In this document: positions 7,054 through 14,717 of the stretch, piece after piece
How positions within the stretch are numbered: the stretch's first letter is position 1
How the letters are laid out: every line of letters begins with the position of its first letter
NCBI GenBank assembly: GCA_016196625.1
Contig: JACPXH010000003.1
Coordinates: 1-45,798 of the forward strand
Direction of reading: 5' to 3'
DNA: 45,798 nucleotides
Source of the DNA: Candidatus Parcubacteria bacterium
GTDB taxonomy: Bacteria > Patescibacteriota > Minisyncoccia > JACPXH01
Program-made: the position numbers and the translations under genes
The notes under the pieces: model-generated
What the model saw: the letters and a program-made list of their open reading frames with translations, nothing else
Told to the model about the DNA's origin: nothing
The model's database searches: none

Positions 7054-8367
7054 TTATTCTTGTTTCGATAGTGCCGCATCAATAAGGCCATACATGTTCT
7101 CGCGCGAGGTGGCGATGAGCAGAAGGTTGTCGCCAGAAAGGACAGCGTAATCAATGCTTTGATCTGCCAGCGGGAAGTTGGCGTAGCGAATTTGGATCCC
7201 GCGGTAATCGCTGTCGTGCCACCCCGGTTGTTCTGCGGCAGGCCCGAAGCGCCCGGTCCGCAGGTATCGATCCAGGTCTGCTGGCATGGTTTGTTCCCAG
7301 GCGCGCAGGTTTGTCGTGGCGTTGGCGATAGAATGCAGTTTGACGACCAGACCAAAACGGCTGCGCTCGGGGATTGGTCGAGCTGATAGAATTTCTGATT
7401 GTCTATGCCAGACAAGGTTGAGGTCTGTGATGTCCGGGCGGATTTGTTCAGGGATACGCAGTCCGTAGCCGTCCATAATGTCCGCAGCCGTGGCGTAGCG
7501 GGTGGCATCAGCCCCTTTGATTTTTACAAATACAACTTGGTTCGCGGTGCCGGCGGCGAGCGAACCCAAAAGGCCGTCTACGCCTCGGGGAATCTCTGGT
7601 ACGGTAGCGACTTCAACGTTCTGGCTAGCAAAGCCGGGCAGGAGAGGCGTGGGGGTTGTAACCGGTGGAGGCGGGGGTGGCTGGGGTTGTCCGCCTGCCG
7701 GCGGAGTTGAAGGCGAGGGTTTGATCCAGAACCACCACAACGCTCCCCCGCTTCCGGCAAGCACCAGTATTGCGGCCAGAACAATGGCGACTATCTTTTG
7801 GCGGTCGGTTTTGGTTGGCGGCGGTTTAGGGACCGCGTTCGCTGGCGGGCGAGGTAGTACTGTTTTGGAGACTTGTGCGGGCGGGAGCGTGCCTGCTGGA
7901 TGCGAAGGGGGCTTGGGAGGCGGCGGGGGTTTTGGTATGTTCGCGAATGCCGGCCGGACCGGATCAGTCAGCGGACCCGCTGGTCTGGGTGTTGGCTTTG
8001 GAACTTCTGGGGTCGGGGGTTTTGTTTGAAAAGACGGAGGCCCTGGAGGGGTTGGAGGTTTGCTCGTTGGCTCTGGCGGGAGCCAGTGTGGTCGGGGAGG
8101 TATTGGAGTTGCTCCGCCGGTACTAGGCGTAGGACGCGGCACTGGCCTAGGCGCCGCTGGCGTCGGCTGTGGGCTGTCTTGGACGGCGGCCGGAGCAGGT
8201 GGCGGGCTCGGTTTAACCTTAAGCCCAAGTGGTTCAACTGGCAGAGTTTCTGGCGGATTGGGCGTAAATGGCTCTAGGCGCGCGGTTGGCTTCGCGCCTT
8301 TTTTAGCTGCTTCGAGGTCCTGGCTCATCGTGCGAATGGCGACGGCGAGCTGGTTTTTGGATATCAT
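7054..8367 (-). CDS. proline-rich single-pass membrane protein, 437 aa
   Basis: I do not recognise a named family, but the architecture is common in Patescibacteria. Residues 1-190 are an extremely Pro-rich, disordered, cytoplasmic segment. One membrane helix (about 192-215, IVAIVLAAILVLAGSGG then WWFW) follows, then a Pro-rich linker and an extracellular globular domain (about 245-437). The start ATG overlaps the pnp stop as ATGA (8364-8367), so translation is coupled to pnp, and it is last in the operon. A function in the envelope is likely; nothing indicates a reaction. Confidence 0.8.
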   Translation of the reverse strand: MISKNQLAVAIRTMSQDLEAAKKGAKPTARLEPFTPNPPETLPVEPLGLKVKPSPPPAPAAVQDSPQPTPAAPRPVPRPTPSTGGATPIPPRPHWLPPEPTSKPPTPPGPPSFQTKPPTPEVPKPTPRPAGPLTDPVRPAFANIPKPPPPPKPPSHPAGTLPPAQVSKTVLPRPPANAVPKPPPTKTDRQKIVAIVLAAILVLAGSGGALWWFWIKPSPSTPPAGGQPQPPPPPPVTTPTPLLPGFASQNVEVATVPEIPRGVDGLLGSLAAGTANQVVFVKIKGADATRYATAADIMDGYGLRIPEQIRPDITDLNLVWHRQSEILSARPIPERSRFGLVVKLHSIANATTNLRAWEQTMPADLDRYLRTGRFGPAAEQPGWHDSDYRGIQIRYANFPLADQSIDYAVLSGDNLLLIATSRENMYGLIDAALSKQE

Positions 8368-10544
8368 CGAAACCGGGGGGTGCGACTGGCGGGGCGGCGG
8401 TCTCGACCTCTCGGGTGATGGGGGCGGTCTGAATGTGGCGGCCGATCCGGCTGGCTGTCCGGAGCGTCGGGGTAACGCGCCGCTTTAAGTGAAAGACTGA
8501 TTTTTCCGTTTGGGCCAAGCTCTTTGACCTTGACGGGCACGGCATCCCCCACTTTTACGATATCATCAACGCGCTCCACGCGCCACGGCGCGAGTTCTGA
8601 GATGTGGACAAGTCCGTCTTGACCGGGCAGGATTTCTACAATTGCGCCAAAATCCATAAGCCGCGTAACCTTGCCTTCGTAGATTTCTCCCACTTTAACC
8701 TCTCGGGTAATGTTGTTGATCCACTGAACGGCTTTCTGGGCCGATTCTTCAGATGTCGAGCCGATGAAAATAGTGCCGTCGTCTTCGATGTCAATGGTGG
8801 CGCCGGTATCGGCAATGATGGCATTGATCATTTTGCCGCCCGGACCGATGACTTCGCGGATTTTGTCTGGGTCGATTTTCAGCGTGATTATGCGCGGGGC
8901 GTACGGGGAAAGTTCGGCTCTGGGGTTTGGGATGCAGCCTGTCATGACTTCCAGAATCTGCATCCGTGCTGTCCGGGCTTGAGCGAATGTTTCCTCCACC
9001 ATGGGGAGCGTTACTCCCTCGATTTTTACGTCCATCTGTACGGCGGTGATGCCGTCGGCAGTGCCGGCCACCTTGAAGTCCATATCGCCGTGATGGTCTT
9101 CCGGCCCCTGGATATCGGTGAGCACCACGTAGCGGTCGACGTCGTTCATCATGAGCCCCATGGCGACCCCGGCTACGTGTTTGGCAATGGGGACTCCGGC
9201 ATCCATGAGCGCCAGGCTTGACCCACAGACCGAAGCCATGGACGAGGAGCCGTTTGAGGAGAGGATTTCAGAGACAATACGGATCGTGTAGGGGAATGCA
9301 TCCGCATTGGGGATGAGGGGTTTAAGAGCGCGTTCAGCCAGCGCGCCATGCCCAATTTCGCGCCGGCCCGGCCCACGCATGGGCTTAATTTCCCCGACCG
9401 AGTACGGCGGAAAATTGTAGTGGTGCAGAAACCGCTTTTTGCCGCGGATTTCGATGCCTTCGATAAGCTGCTGGTCAGATGGTGTACCCAAGGTGAGAAT
9501 CGAAAGTGCATGTGTTTGTCCGCGCATGAAAAGCCCCGAGCCGTGCGTGCGGCTGATGAGGCCAACTGTGGCGCGTAGCTCTCTGAGTTCGCTCGCCGTT
9601 CTTCCGTCCGGCCGCTTGCCTTGTTCGATCACGGCGCGGTGCACCGCGTCGTTGACGGTTGACTCAAAGAGGCTCTCAGTTTCGGTGCGTCTGTCTTCGC
9701 CAAGTGCTTTAACCAATTCTTCCTTGAGCGCGGATATTTTGGTCGCGAGTTCTGTTTTTGTGGGTGCGTTTAGGGTTTGTCCAAGGCGGTCGCCCGCGAT
9801 TTGCTCGAAGCGAGCCTTAAACTCGGGATCAGGTTCGGCCAAAACCACTTTTGCCTTGGGTCGTGCCTGCGCGGCGAGGATCTCTTCTTGGAAGTCGATG
9901 AGTTCTTTGATCGCCGCAAAACCAGCGCCAACGGCCTCAACCATTTCGGCCTCCGGCAGTTCTTTGGCGCCGGCTTCCATCATGTTGATGCGCTCTTTCG
10001 TGCCGGCCACAAAGAGGTCGAGCGCGCCCTCTTCGCGCTCCTTGAACGTTGGGTTTGGTGTGAAACCGGCGGCCCCACCGCCCACGCGCACGCCAGCGAC
10101 CGGCCCCTGCCACGGAATGTCTGACGTGGCGAGCGCAAGCGATGCGCCGATGAGCGCAGGCACATCAGGGTCATTTTCTTCGTCAATGGAAAGGACCGTG
10201 ATAACCACCTGCACTTCTTGACGCATGCGCTGGTCAAACCGAGGGCGGATGGCTCGGTCAATGAGTCTGCCGGTCAGCGTGGCCTCTTCTGACGGGCGCG
10301 ATTCTCGTCGGATGAAACGTGAGCCGAAGATTTTTCCGGCAGCGTAAAAACGTTCTTCGTACTCAACGAGGAGTGGCAAGTAGTCAACGCCCTCACGTGC
10401 CGTCTTTGACATGACGGCAGTGGCCAAGACCGTGGTTTGTCCGTAGCGAACGATCACCGATCCGTTCGCCTGTTCGGCCAGATTCGAGAATTCCACGACC
10501 AGTTCCCGACCGGCAACTTCCTTCCGAAAGATGGTTTGTCCCAT
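8364..10544 (-). CDS. pnp: polyribonucleotide nucleotidyltransferase (PNPase)
   Basis: A trimeric 3'-5' phosphorolytic exoribonuclease. RNase PH domain 1 (about 1-145) and a helical linker (to about 300) are followed by RNase PH domain 2 (about 310-545) with RGQT at 341-344, the GSSSMASVCGSSLALMDAG loop at 432-450, and catalytic acids in GDMDFKVAGT (D487, D489). A KH domain (556-612, GPGG at 567-570) and an S1 domain (619-688) follow. A basic Pro/Arg tail ends the 726 residues. All family features are intact. It is preceded by a strongly structured 240-nt leader (10545-10789) and coupled by ATGA to the downstream membrane protein. The rpsO-pnp order is the classic bacterial one, here with a NYN gene between. 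Confidence 0.97.
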   Translation of the reverse strand: MGQTIFRKEVAGRELVVEFSNLAEQANGSVIVRYGQTTVLATAVMSKTAREGVDYLPLLVEYEERFYAAGKIFGSRFIRRESRPSEEATLTGRLIDRAIRPRFDQRMRQEVQVVITVLSIDEENDPDVPALIGASLALATSDIPWQGPVAGVRVGGGAAGFTPNPTFKEREEGALDLFVAGTKERINMMEAGAKELPEAEMVEAVGAGFAAIKELIDFQEEILAAQARPKAKVVLAEPDPEFKARFEQIAGDRLGQTLNAPTKTELATKISALKEELVKALGEDRRTETESLFESTVNDAVHRAVIEQGKRPDGRTASELRELRATVGLISRTHGSGLFMRGQTHALSILTLGTPSDQQLIEGIEIRGKKRFLHHYNFPPYSVGEIKPMRGPGRREIGHGALAERALKPLIPNADAFPYTIRIVSEILSSNGSSSMASVCGSSLALMDAGVPIAKHVAGVAMGLMMNDVDRYVVLTDIQGPEDHHGDMDFKVAGTADGITAVQMDVKIEGVTLPMVEETFAQARTARMQILEVMTGCIPNPRAELSPYAPRIITLKIDPDKIREVIGPGGKMINAIIADTGATIDIEDDGTIFIGSTSEESAQKAVQWINNITREVKVGEIYEGKVTRLMDFGAIVEILPGQDGLVHISELAPWRVERVDDIVKVGDAVPVKVKELGPNGKISLSLKAARYPDAPDSQPDRPPHSDRPHHPRGRDRRPASRTPRFR

Positions 10545-10559
10545 GAGCGTACGGCCCTG

Positions 10560-10732
10560 GACCTTCAGACTTTAGACAACGTTCTTGTATCTCGCTAGAA
10601 CGTATTGTCTACCCCGTTAGAAAATCGCCAGTCGGCGGTTTTCAGCGGGGCAGGTTAACGAGGAAAGCTTGCGTCGAGTAAGCGGCAGCTCCGGCGCAAA
10701 TTTTCTAAACGGGGTCTACCTGTCTGAAGGTC
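10560..10732 (-). promoter_or_regulatory. structured pnp leader or small palindromic element
   Basis: An outer 11-bp inverted repeat GACCTTCAGAC/GTCTGAAGGTC (10560-10570, 10722-10732) encloses a hairpin (10574-10585 with 10597-10610) and three related segments. Segment 10612-10629 can pair with either 10634-10650 or 10693-10714, which are near-direct repeats of each other (both of the form GGCG...TTTTC..GGGG on plus). These pairings exclude one another, as in attenuators. The terminal repeats would also suit a small non-autonomous mobile element. PNPase genes are often autoregulated through leader hairpins in other bacteria. Confidence 0.55.
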
Positions 10733-10789
10733 AGATCCAGAGTTTAAATTAGTTGTAATTCACACGACGACAGACGACTTTTTATTTCG

Positions 10790-11386
10790 TTAGTGATGGA
10801 AGCGAATTTGCTTTTCAGCTGTGTCTGATTCGCGGGTAGTGCGGGGTAGTCGCTGGCGGCGGACTTGCATCTCGAGGCGTTTTGAGCGGATGAGGAAGCG
10901 GCTTGGATCTTGAGACAAATCAATGAAGTCATCCGCTGTTTCTTTGAGTCGGCCCGAGGACGATTCGCCAAAGGCCAGCACCTCAACTTGCTTGCCTTGG
11001 TTTTTTAGGTATTCGACCACCGGCACGAAGTCTCCATCGCCCGACACGAGCACGACTACGTCGAGCGTTGGCGCAAGACGCACGGCATCCACTGTAATCC
11101 CCACGTCCCAGTCGGCTTTTTTCGCGCCGCCGTAGAACACCTGCAGATCTTTGATTTTGGTTTCAATGCCGAGGCGCGTCAAGGCGTCAAAGAAAGTTTT
11201 TTCTTCTTCTACATCTGATTTGACCACGTACGCAATGGCCCGAATAAGCTTTCTGTCAGCCACCCCAGCCTTGACGACCTCATCAAAGTTCACCCGGGCC
11301 TTAAAAAGATTTTTGGCCGAGTGATACATGTTTTGAACGTCAATGAGCACGCCCACCCGTTGTTCCTTGTGTCGAACGATTGGCAT
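10790..11386 (-). CDS. NYN domain protein (LabA/DUF88 family), putative RNase
   Basis: 198 aa with the PIN-like NYN fold (about 9-160). Acidic metal-binding positions are visible: D in VLIDVQN, D in KADWDVGITVD, and the SGDGDF motif. Family members cleave RNA. A basic tail (about 165-198) may contact nucleic acid. It lies between rpsO and pnp on the same strand, 25 bases after rpsO, so it is probably co-expressed with the RNA-decay enzyme. The substrate is unknown. Confidence 0.88.
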   Translation of the reverse strand: MPIVRHKEQRVGVLIDVQNMYHSAKNLFKARVNFDEVVKAGVADRKLIRAIAYVVKSDVEEEKTFFDALTRLGIETKIKDLQVFYGGAKKADWDVGITVDAVRLAPTLDVVVLVSGDGDFVPVVEYLKNQGKQVEVLAFGESSSGRLKETADDFIDLSQDPSRFLIRSKRLEMQVRRQRLPRTTRESDTAEKQIRFHH

Positions 11387-11411
11387 GGCTGCGATTCCGC
11401 GTGAAACCGGA

Positions 11412-11684
11412 TCAGGCTTTGGCCTTGAGCCCGATTTTGCGCACGATTGATTGGTAGCGCTTTTTGTCTTCGGCCAGGAGGTAGTCGAGGAGCCGTTTGC
11501 GCTTAGCCACCATTTTTAAGAGTCCCCGGCGCGAGTGGTTGTCTTTCGTATGTTTTAAGAGGTGCTGGCGGAGCTGTTCGATCTCTTCGGTAAAGAGTGC
11601 GATTTGAACTTCCGACGAGCCGGTGTCTTGGTCGTGGAGTTTGTATTTTTTTATAACCTTTTCTTTCTCTTGCGGTTGCAGCAT
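11412..11684 (-). CDS. rpsO: 30S ribosomal protein S15
   Basis: 90 aa, the usual S15 length, with the signatures [19 protein letters not shown] and [25 protein letters not shown] that contact 16S rRNA helices. The start [14 protein letters not shown] matches the family. It is first in the operon rpsO-NYN-pnp-membrane protein. The promoter (TTGCTC-17-TAGACT, 11697-11725) predicts a 5' leader of only about six bases. Confidence 0.97.
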   Translation of the reverse strand: MLQPQEKEKVIKKYKLHDQDTGSSEVQIALFTEEIEQLRQHLLKHTKDNHSRRGLLKMVAKRKRLLDYLLAEDKKRYQSIVRKIGLKAKA

Positions 11685-11696
11685 GATAGTAATGCA

Positions 11697-11725
11697 AGTC
11701 TAGCACGCTCCGTGTTAATGAGCAA
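11697..11725 (-). promoter_or_regulatory. promoter of the rpsO operon
   Basis: The minus strand reads TTGCTC (11720-11725), a 17-bp spacer and TAGACT (11697-11702). The start is expected near 11690, just before ATG 11684. Confidence 0.5.
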
Positions 11726-11743
11726 GGATTTTTTGGAAAGGAG

Positions 11744-11777
11744 TAGCGCCCAGCCGTACTTGTGCGGCTGGGCGCTA
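11744..11777 (-). terminator. hairpin after the 11795-12325 gene
   Basis: A perfect 13-bp stem TAGCGCCCAGCCG/CGGCTGGGCGCTA (11744-11756, 11765-11777) has an 8-nt loop, 18 bases past the stop codon at 11795. The downstream T-run is poor (CTCCTTTCC), so termination may be partial. Confidence 0.5.
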
Positions 11778-11794
11778 GGGCTCGCGTCTCGCAG

Positions 11795-12325
11795 CTATGA
11801 AAGGTGCACGAGCGCGAGGCAGTTGTAGCCGTGATGGAACAGATGAGACGGCGCTTCTCCTTTTGCGGCGAGGTCAAATATCCCCTCTGTGCCTTCACAG
11901 TCGCTGAAGCTATGCGGCCGGTTCAAAGTCAACAACCCGTTCAGGTATGAGAGCGTCTCGTCCTCAACACGGAAGCTCTTCGGGCCGCGGCCGCCCACGA
12001 AGATGCGATTCTCGTAGGCGTACCGGAGCGCTCGCCTGAGAAAGGGGATTGCGCGCTTGTCTTTGCACCAACCCCGATACTGCATGCCCCAGACCGGGCC
12101 GGACCGCAGCTCTTCGTGCCAGATACCGGTTTGGCCGAAGCTCTTCTCGCCAACCGAGAAGTAACAATCCACATACAGGAACGGCGGCTTCTTGTATCGG
12201 AGGACCCGTGAGCCGGGTAGCTCAACAATGGTCCTCTTGGCCATGACTATGTCGTCCGCGCAGATTTCCATCCCCGCCTCGAAAAAGAAGTCGAGCACCT
12301 CTTTTTCGGCGAGTTCGATTCCCAT
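11795..12325 (-). CDS. DUF5680-like hypothetical protein, 176 aa
   Basis: The region FLYVDCYFSVGEKSFGQTGIW...GPVWGMQYRGW...AIPFLRRALRYA resembles the DUF5680 pattern (Y-D-x-Y-F-G, F-x-G-Q-x-x-V, P-V-W-x-M-x-Y-x-G), known from bacterial and archaeal proteins of unknown role, sometimes fused to HTH domains. There is no HTH, signal or membrane segment here. It is a single gene with its own promoter (TTGACG-17-TACAAA) and hairpin. The assignment is from memory of the motif. Confidence 0.7.
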   Translation of the reverse strand: MGIELAEKEVLDFFFEAGMEICADDIVMAKRTIVELPGSRVLRYKKPPFLYVDCYFSVGEKSFGQTGIWHEELRSGPVWGMQYRGWCKDKRAIPFLRRALRYAYENRIFVGGRGPKSFRVEDETLSYLNGLLTLNRPHSFSDCEGTEGIFDLAAKGEAPSHLFHHGYNCLALVHLS

Positions 12326-12342
12326 CGCTGCGCAGTATTTTA

Positions 12343-12371
12343 TTTGTACACTCCTTATTTTACTTCGTCAA
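12343..12371 (-). promoter_or_regulatory. promoter of the DUF5680-like gene
   Basis: The minus strand reads TTGACG (12366-12371), a 17-bp spacer and TACAAA (12343-12348). The start is expected near 12336, so the leader is about 11 nt. AAGGAG within the spacer is upstream of the start site and cannot serve as a ribosome site. Confidence 0.55.
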
Positions 12372-12503
12372 GTGCAGAATACTTAAAATAGTTCGAACGC
12401 ATTTCGCCGCCTTCGGCGGCGAGGAAAGCCCCCCGCGAAAATTCGGAAAGGCGGCGGAGCCGCACCGCTGACAATTTCAAGTTTTTCTAATGAGTTGATT
12501 TTA

Positions 12504-12552
12504 ACTCATTGCAGTAAATTTTTCAATCAAAGATTATTGAAAAATTTACTGG
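12504..12552. repeat. AT-rich inverted repeats in the 12372-12590 spacer
   Basis: CAGTAAATTTTTCAAT (12512-12527) pairs with 12536-12552, with a one-base bulge. The 17-mer 12504-12520 recurs inverted at 13297-13313, where it overlaps the start region of the promoter of the 12667-13143 gene. The rest of this spacer holds a small GC hairpin (TCGCCGCC-TTC-GGCGGCGA near 12409) and no gene. Confidence 0.6.
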
Positions 12553-12571
12553 TTTGGCGGCAAATTCTTTG

Positions 12572-12617
12572 AAAAAATAAAAAGAGAAAGGCACCGTCAA
12601 CTGAATGAACGGTGCCT
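12572..12617 (-). terminator. rho-independent terminator
   Basis: The minus strand reads GGCACCGT...ACGGTGCC (12591-12598 with 12610-12617) followed by TTTCTCTTTTTATTTTTT. It ends transcription of the 12667-13143 gene. Confidence 0.85.
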
Positions 12618-12666
12618 GTGATGGACAACACTTGGTGGGGCGGTTGTCCGTTAACCCCTACTGCGC

Positions 12667-13143
12667 CTACCACTCCGGCCCGCGAGTGCCCCATGATCTC
12701 GGGATGTCCGTCGCGGTGATGCCATACTGGCTACGCCGCGGCTTCTTCCAGAGCATGAGACGACCCGAGTAGCGGAAGCAGAGCGTCAGTAGCTTGATCC
12801 GGTCGTTCTTCACGAACCGGGCCAGAGCCACTTCCACGTCTGCCTGCTTCCACGAGGCCACCGTCAGTTTCTCGTCCTCGCGGACGGGAAACGGATACGG
12901 AAGCTCCTCGTGCGCCGTGCCGTAGGCGTAGTACTCGCCGTCGCCTGGGTCGAGACGGAGCGTGATGTCGCCGAAGTTGATCTTCGGACGATACACCACA
13001 CTTTGCCGGTTCGACCAGATCCCGAAGAGGAAGAAGAGAATCGTTTCCCTCCACCTCGACTCTGGGAACTCCTGCGACGGGAGACCGCTCACCTGGATAT
13101 CGTTGGAGATGATCCCGGCGAGACGCTGTACGAGCTGGTTCAT
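12667..13143 (-). CDS. hypothetical protein, 158 aa
   Basis: No family recognised. The frame is open up to 13263, but the start is placed at ATG 13143 (MNQLVQRLAG) because a perfect AAGGAGG lies seven bases upstream, and the upstream residues look non-coding. It appears cytoplasmic, with many Arg, Trp and Tyr residues in the C-terminal half. It is a complete single-gene unit: a textbook promoter at 13311-13339, a leader of about 160 nt and a strong terminator. A 17-bp inverted repeat (12504-12520, 13297-13313) brackets the unit. Confidence 0.65.
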   Translation of the reverse strand: MNQLVQRLAGIISNDIQVSGLPSQEFPESRWRETILFFLFGIWSNRQSVVYRPKINFGDITLRLDPGDGEYYAYGTAHEELPYPFPVREDEKLTVASWKQADVEVALARFVKNDRIKLLTLCFRYSGRLMLWKKPRRSQYGITATDIPRSWGTRGPEW

Positions 13144-13310
13144 GGCGAACCTCCTTGGGGAGGTGCTCCGCAATACCACACTACTGGACAATCCAGCAGG
13201 TGAATTGTGGAGGCAGCCGCATTTCTGCAGCAACAAGCGAGAAACTAAGGAATAATTTCCCATTTGTTGCCGCAGAAGCCAAAAATCAATGTACTTAATT
13301 TACTGCAATG

Positions 13311-13339
13311 AGTATAGCATATATGAACCAGTATGTCAA
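13311..13339 (-). promoter_or_regulatory. consensus promoter of the 158-aa gene
   Basis: The minus strand reads TTGACA (13334-13339), exactly 17 bp, then TATACT (13311-13316). This is one of the best sigma70 matches in the window. Confidence 0.8.
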
Positions 13340-13445
13340 GCCAAGGGCAGAACAATCAAAAAAGCCCTTATTTTAGGCTATTTTCTCTGCTTGCTATCAA
13401 CAGACTTTTTGGGAACATCCCAAACTTTTGAATAAGTGCCAGGAG

Positions 13446-13682
13446 GTGATGGAAAGGCGCGGCAAGCAAAAAGAAATCAGAAAACACTATTTCGCTTTTC
13501 TTGGCCTTATGAAATGTGGCTCATGTGATTGTTCTATCACCGCCGAAAAGCAAAAAGGGCACAACTATTATCGCTGTACCAAAAAGAAAGAGAACTGCCA
13601 AGAAAAGCATTACCTCCGAGAAGAAAGTTTGGTTGGTGGCCGAGCGGCGCGTTCCGCGCCGCGAGGCATTGACTTTTCCTGA
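13446..13682 (+). pseudogene. serine recombinase remnant (zinc beta-ribbon only)
   Basis: FLGLMKCGSCDCSITAEK...YYRCTKKKENCQ matches the recombinase zinc beta-ribbon that follows the catalytic and recombinase domains of large serine recombinases. It has the C-x2-C and a later pair of cysteines. The frame is open only from TAG 13374-13376, so the resolvase catalytic domain is absent. The usual C-terminal coiled coil is replaced by an unrelated Ala/Arg stretch from a GC hairpin. AGGAGGTG precedes ATG 13446, so a short peptide could still be made. It lies six bases from tRNA-Lys, suggesting the scar of an integrated element. Confidence 0.7.
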
Positions 13683-13686
13683 TTGG

Positions 13687-13758
13687 TGCCCCCACTAGGA
13701 ATCGAACCTAGATACACGGATTAAGAGTCCGCTGCTTTACCGATTAAGCTATGGGGGC
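13687..13758 (-). tRNA. tRNA-Lys (CTT)
   Basis: Minus-strand cloverleaf: acceptor GCCCCCA/TGGGGGC (13752-13758, 13688-13694), anticodon stem GCGGA/TCCGT with loop CTCTTAA giving anticodon CTT, T arm CTAGG-TTCGATT-CCTAG, discriminator A at 13687. CCA is not encoded. Confidence 0.93.
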
Positions 13759-13764
13759 TTGGGC

Positions 13765-14490
13765 TTATAAGTTAACAGGCCTGACGGTATTTCTCAAAGA
13801 CTGCCACCTTCGTTCGGTTAGCGTAACTTCTGGGTCCAAGTTTTTTAGCGCTGCCTGTAACCACCCAAATATTCGATAATGGAGATTAACGCTCTTCGGC
13901 ACTTCAATCCGTGCTGTTCCGTAATAGAGATTGTTCTTTTTGAAGCCTTTGCTTCTCGGTTTTACAAAGGTTTTCCCGAAGTTGCTAATCGGAATATCGG
14001 TGAGATCTGACCAAAACTTCTTTATGTTGGCCTCGTTTTGTTGCGGATAGATATTCAAGCGCATTTTGAGGTTCGCCGGGAGAATCGAGAACATTGAGGT
14101 AATCCAACGAACCATGAATAGGATGAGGCGCGGGTCTGAATTGGTTATCTCAAGCATTTTCCCCTTGCTGCCCTCGGCCCAGTAGAGCGACGTACCCATG
14201 AGGCGTAATGCCTCGTGCGATACAGGAAGGCAAACCTCCTTTTTTGCTGCTGTGATTATCGCGTCGACCTCTCTTTGTCGGCGGGCTTTTTGGCTTTGAG
14301 GCCCCCGCGAAAGTATGGCGATTTGCTTGGTATAAAGCCTTTCCTTGTGTTCTGGCTTAAGTGGCAATCCCTTCAGCCAAGAACTCAAGGCGCTTTTTGA
14401 TACCGCTACTTCCTTCCGTATTTCTCCGTAGCTCCACCCTTGTTTTCGTAACGAAATCGCTTTTTGTCTGGCGACAGTGTAATTTTCCAT
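13765..14490 (-). CDS. HTH plus LAGLIDADG-like domain protein, 241 aa
   Basis: The N terminus has a helix-turn-helix (ARQKAISLRKQGWSYGEIRKEV followed by SKSALSSWLKG), like the fork-head or resolvase HTH. The middle, LRLMGTSLYWAEGSKG...ITNSDPRLILFMVRWI, resembles the LAGLIDADG homing-endonuclease/WhiA core (first helix, then x-ITNSD and a helix). There appears to be one such motif. Such proteins are frequent near tRNA genes in Patescibacteria. I chose ATG 14490 over the GTG at 14508 because the promoter (TTGAGT-17-TACGAT) puts the start of transcription about there. It could be a regulator or a degenerate homing enzyme. It sits between tRNA-Lys and tRNA-Arg. Confidence 0.75.
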   Translation of the reverse strand: MENYTVARQKAISLRKQGWSYGEIRKEVAVSKSALSSWLKGLPLKPEHKERLYTKQIAILSRGPQSQKARRQREVDAIITAAKKEVCLPVSHEALRLMGTSLYWAEGSKGKMLEITNSDPRLILFMVRWITSMFSILPANLKMRLNIYPQQNEANIKKFWSDLTDIPISNFGKTFVKPRSKGFKKNNLYYGTARIEVPKSVNLHYRIFGWLQAALKNLDPEVTLTERRWQSLRNTVRPVNL

Positions 14491-14498
14491 GTACCACC

Positions 14499-14527
14499 AT
14501 CGTACCACACAGGAAAGATGAACTCAA
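14499..14527 (-). promoter_or_regulatory. leaderless promoter of the HTH gene
   Basis: The minus strand reads TTGAGT (14522-14527), 17 bp ending in TGG, then TACGAT (14499-14504), eight bases before ATG 14490. Confidence 0.6.
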
Positions 14528-14568
14528 CACTGTATTTTTACAGGCGAACGGGTGGTCGATTTGGTCTG

Positions 14569-14640
14569 TGTCCCCGAGAGGACTCGAACCCCTAATAACT
14601 GCTCCGAAGGCAGTTGTGATATCCATTTCACTACGGGGAC
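14569..14640 (-). tRNA. tRNA-Arg (TCG)
   Basis: Acceptor GTCCCCG/CGGGGAC (14634-14640, 14570-14576), anticodon stem ACTGC/GCAGT with loop CTTCGGA giving anticodon TCG, T arm with loop TTCGAGT, discriminator A. CCA is not encoded. Confidence 0.92.
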
Positions 14641-14682
14641 GGACAACGACCAATTATAGGCGTTAGTGCATTGAGCGGTCAA

Positions 14683-14711
14683 TTGAAGCATGGCAGTGCC
14701 TGCGGTAGAAT
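14683..14711 (+). promoter_or_regulatory. leaderless promoter of cca
   Basis: TTGAAG (14683-14688), 17 bp, TAGAAT (14706-14711), then six bases and ATG 14718, so transcription should start at the A of the ATG. Confidence 0.65.
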
Positions 14712-14717
14712 TGCGAC

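Noticed and set aside
7502-8488. Gly-rich plus frames opposite the Pro-rich membrane protein
   Set aside because: Gly-rich frames are the expected antisense reading of Pro-rich codons.
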